Below, one piece after another: positions 5,598 to 7,210 of a stretch of 7,210 nt of DNA. Under the pieces are notes generated by a model. It had not been told where the DNA came from and did no database searches. It saw only the letters and a list, made by a program, of their open reading frames with translations. Location of the stretch: positions 1 to 7,210 of the forward strand of contig JAUYSA010000314.1 in NCBI GenBank assembly GCA_030696545.1, written 5' to 3'. This stretch comes from Hyphomonadaceae bacterium. GTDB taxonomy: Bacteria; Pseudomonadota; Alphaproteobacteria; Caulobacterales; Hyphomonadaceae. Position numbers and translations under genes: made by a program. Within the stretch, counting starts at the first letter, position 1. Each line of letters starts with the position of its first letter.

Positions 5598-7127
5598 GTG
5601 ACGGCGACGCGCGATATCCTCATTGTCGGCGGAGGGCTGGCTGGCCTTTTCCTTGCGCTGAAGCTGGCGCCGAGGCGATGTACCGTCATCGCGCTTGCGC
5701 CATTGGGTCAGGCTGCGGCTTCTGCCTGGGCGCAGGGCGGGCTTGCAGCTGCGCTGTCGCCTGAAGATGAGCCGTCGCTTCATGCGTTCGACACGGTTGC
5801 GGCCGGCGCGGGGATCGTCGATCCGGTTGTGGCGCGCTTGATCGCTCAGGACGGGCCGAACCGCGTGCGCGACCTGCTTGAGCTTGGCGTGCCGTTTGAT
5901 CGCACGTCGGATGGCGAACTGGCCCTTTCCCTCGAGGCTGCGCACTCGCGCGCGCGGGTTGCGCGTGTGTCCGGCGATCTTGCCGGCAAGGCGATCATGG
6001 AAGCGCTGACCTATGCCGTCTCTGCTTCCTCGCACATCGAGGTGGTCGAGGGCGTGAAAGCGCTGGCGCTGCTGCAGGATAGCAATGGCCGCGTTGCAGG
6101 CGTTCTGGCGCAGGAGAAATCCGGCGATGTGTTCCAGCTGCGCGCGGCGGAAACAGTCCTGTGCGCGGGCGGATCGGGCGGGCTTTATGCGATCACGACC
6201 AATCCGAAATCCTCGCAGGGCGACGCCGTCGCCATGGCGTACACGGCCGGTGCGCTGATCTCGGACCCGGAATTCGTGCAGTTTCATCCGACCGCGATCG
6301 ATATCGGCCGCGACCCTGCCCCGCTTGCCACGGAAGCGCTGCGTGGCGAGGGCGCGCATCTGGTCGATGCCAAGGGCCGCGCCTTCATGGCGGACTATCA
6401 CAAGCTCGGCGATCTCGCCCCGCGCGATGAGGTTGCCCGCGCCATCCATTCCGAGCGTGAAGCGGGACGCGGCGCATTCCTCGATTGCACCAAGGCGATC
6501 GGCGCGCACTTCCCCGATCATTTCCCGACCGTGTTCGAGGCGTGCCGATCGGCCAGCGTCGATCCGCGCACGCAGCCGATTCCGGTAGCTCCCGCGATGC
6601 ACTATCACATGGGCGGCGTGGTGACGGATTTGTGGGCGCGCACGTCGCTGGAAGGACTGTCGGCATGTGGCGAGAGTGCATCGACCGGAGCGCATGGCGC
6701 GAACAGGCTGGCGTCGAACTCGCTGCTTGAGGCTGTGGTGTTCGCGGAGCGGGCTGCGCGGCGGCTGAAGGATGCGATGCTGACACAGCCGGGCGAGGCG
6801 AGTGCGATTGTGCCGCCCGACATGAACGAGCTTTCGATGGTGGAACTGCGCAAGCGGATGCATTCGCAGGTGGGCGTGGTGCGCGAGGCGGCGGGCCTTG
6901 CGGCGACGCTGGACTGGATGGATGCGGCGACGGCCAATGTGGGGGCGGCGCGGGCGCTGGTGGCGGCGCGGCTGATCGCGGCTGGAGCCCTTGCTCGCGA
7001 AGAGAGCCGTGGCGGCCATTACCGTTCCGATTTCCCGACTGCCCTTCCTCCGCATCGCACCTTCATTCGCCGTGGGCCTGACGGCCATCCCCTGATCCAG
7101 CATTCCGCAATCGCGGAAGGAGCCTGA
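5598..7127 (+). CDS. nadB: L-aspartate oxidase NadB
   Basis: FAD flavoprotein that oxidises L-aspartate to iminoaspartate, the first step of de novo NAD synthesis. The 509-residue length is near the family norm. It has the dinucleotide-binding start DILIVGGGLAGLFLA (6-20), AWAQGGLAAAL (44-53), the active-site region SLEAAHSRARV (111-121), LCAGGSGGLY (188-197), FVQFHPT (227-233), LRGEGAHLVD (248-257), LAPRDEVARAI (273-283) with Arg276, MHYHMGGV (334-341) and the FAD-binding GANRLASNSLLEA (367-379). The succinate dehydrogenase/fumarate reductase family shares this fold, but the nad context settles the call. The start is GTG at 5598, chosen because it gives the standard N-terminus before the FAD motif; a good ribosome site is lacking, so coupling to the gene ending seven bases upstream is likely. 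It ends one base before nadC. Confidence 0.95.
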   Translation: MTATRDILIVGGGLAGLFLALKLAPRRCTVIALAPLGQAAASAWAQGGLAAALSPEDEPSLHAFDTVAAGAGIVDPVVARLIAQDGPNRVRDLLELGVPFDRTSDGELALSLEAAHSRARVARVSGDLAGKAIMEALTYAVSASSHIEVVEGVKALALLQDSNGRVAGVLAQEKSGDVFQLRAAETVLCAGGSGGLYAITTNPKSSQGDAVAMAYTAGALISDPEFVQFHPTAIDIGRDPAPLATEALRGEGAHLVDAKGRAFMADYHKLGDLAPRDEVARAIHSEREAGRGAFLDCTKAIGAHFPDHFPTVFEACRSASVDPRTQPIPVAPAMHYHMGGVVTDLWARTSLEGLSACGESASTGAHGANRLASNSLLEAVVFAERAARRLKDAMLTQPGEASAIVPPDMNELSMVELRKRMHSQVGVVREAAGLAATLDWMDAATANVGAARALVAARLIAAGALAREESRGGHYRSDFPTALPPHRTFIRRGPDGHPLIQHSAIAEGA

Positions 7128-7128
7128 C

Positions 7129-7210
7129 TTGAGCGACCTCCTGCCCATCCCCCCTCTGCCCGACGTCGTGATCGAGCAGCTCGTTCGCCTTGCCCTGACC
7201 GAGGACTTCG
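7129..7210 (+). CDS. nadC: Nicotinate-nucleotide diphosphorylase (quinolinate phosphoribosyltransferase) NadC, N-terminal fragment
   Basis: Only 27 codons before the window ends, reading SDLLPIPPLPDVVIEQLVRL then ALTEDF after the initiator. The pattern of proline-rich opening, Leu-Pro, an amphipathic helix and ALxED is the usual NadC N-terminus. NadC makes nicotinate mononucleotide from quinolinate and phosphoribosyl pyrophosphate. The start is a TTG with a very strong GGAAGGAG six bases upstream, inside the last codons of nadB. Position directly after nadA and nadB in a nadABC order raises confidence; the short visible length limits it. Confidence 0.82.
   Translation, partial: MSDLLPIPPLPDVVIEQLVRLALTEDF

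Noticed and set aside
4442..5689. Long minus-strand open frame (415 codons) across nadA, the secreted pair and nadB.
   Set aside because: Shadow frame typical of GC-rich DNA; the plus-strand genes there have recognisable motifs, signal peptides and tight spacing, while this translation is Arg/His-rich with no known domain.
5532..7148. Very long minus-strand frame (538 codons) opposite nadB.
   Set aside because: Same reason: it mirrors nadB codon structure, is Arg/His-rich, and nadB on the plus strand is unmistakable.

Overview
The window looks like a chromosomal piece of a GC-rich alphaproteobacterium. The protein style (an HD hydrolase of the RMLSGRRLDLLDPSPLDIEI type, a PyrC-like dihydroorotase with the variant metal motif QVHFREPG, and a Nudix-related NAD regulator beside the nad genes) fits a Caulobacterales/Hyphomonadaceae-like or related lineage. 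The genus is a guess. I see no mobile element, tRNA, rRNA or CRISPR array.

Layout. (1) Positions 1-911 lie on the minus strand: the N-terminal 189 residues of a dihydroorotase-family amidohydrolase that runs off the left edge, and upstream of it a 49-residue predicted single-pass membrane protein. Between them is a 192-base gap with two clear hairpins. (2) A 226-base divergent intergenic region (912-1137) precedes a plus-strand cluster of three tightly packed genes: an HD-domain phosphohydrolase, a small dual-specificity/tyrosine-phosphatase-like protein, and a Nudix-related transcriptional regulator of the NrtR/NadQ type. (3) A dense control region (3270-3461) follows, holding two near-identical 21-bp inverted repeats 79 bp apart with a textbook intrinsic terminator between them. 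(4) Then comes the quinolinate/NAD de novo operon: nadA, two secreted four-cysteine paralogues of unknown function, nadB, and the first 27 codons of nadC at the right edge.

How the parts fit. NadB oxidises L-aspartate to iminoaspartate, NadA condenses that with dihydroxyacetone phosphate to quinolinate, and NadC converts quinolinate to nicotinate mononucleotide. The regulator just upstream has a winged-helix C-terminal region like NrtR and a Nudix region whose catalytic acidic residues are gone, so it probably senses an NAD-related ligand without cutting it. The twin inverted repeats in front of nadA are the obvious candidate operators.

Most worth a second look are the pair of secreted four-cysteine proteins translationally linked to nadA and nadB, the operator-terminator-operator leader of nadA, and the linkage of two phosphatase-type enzymes to an NAD regulator.
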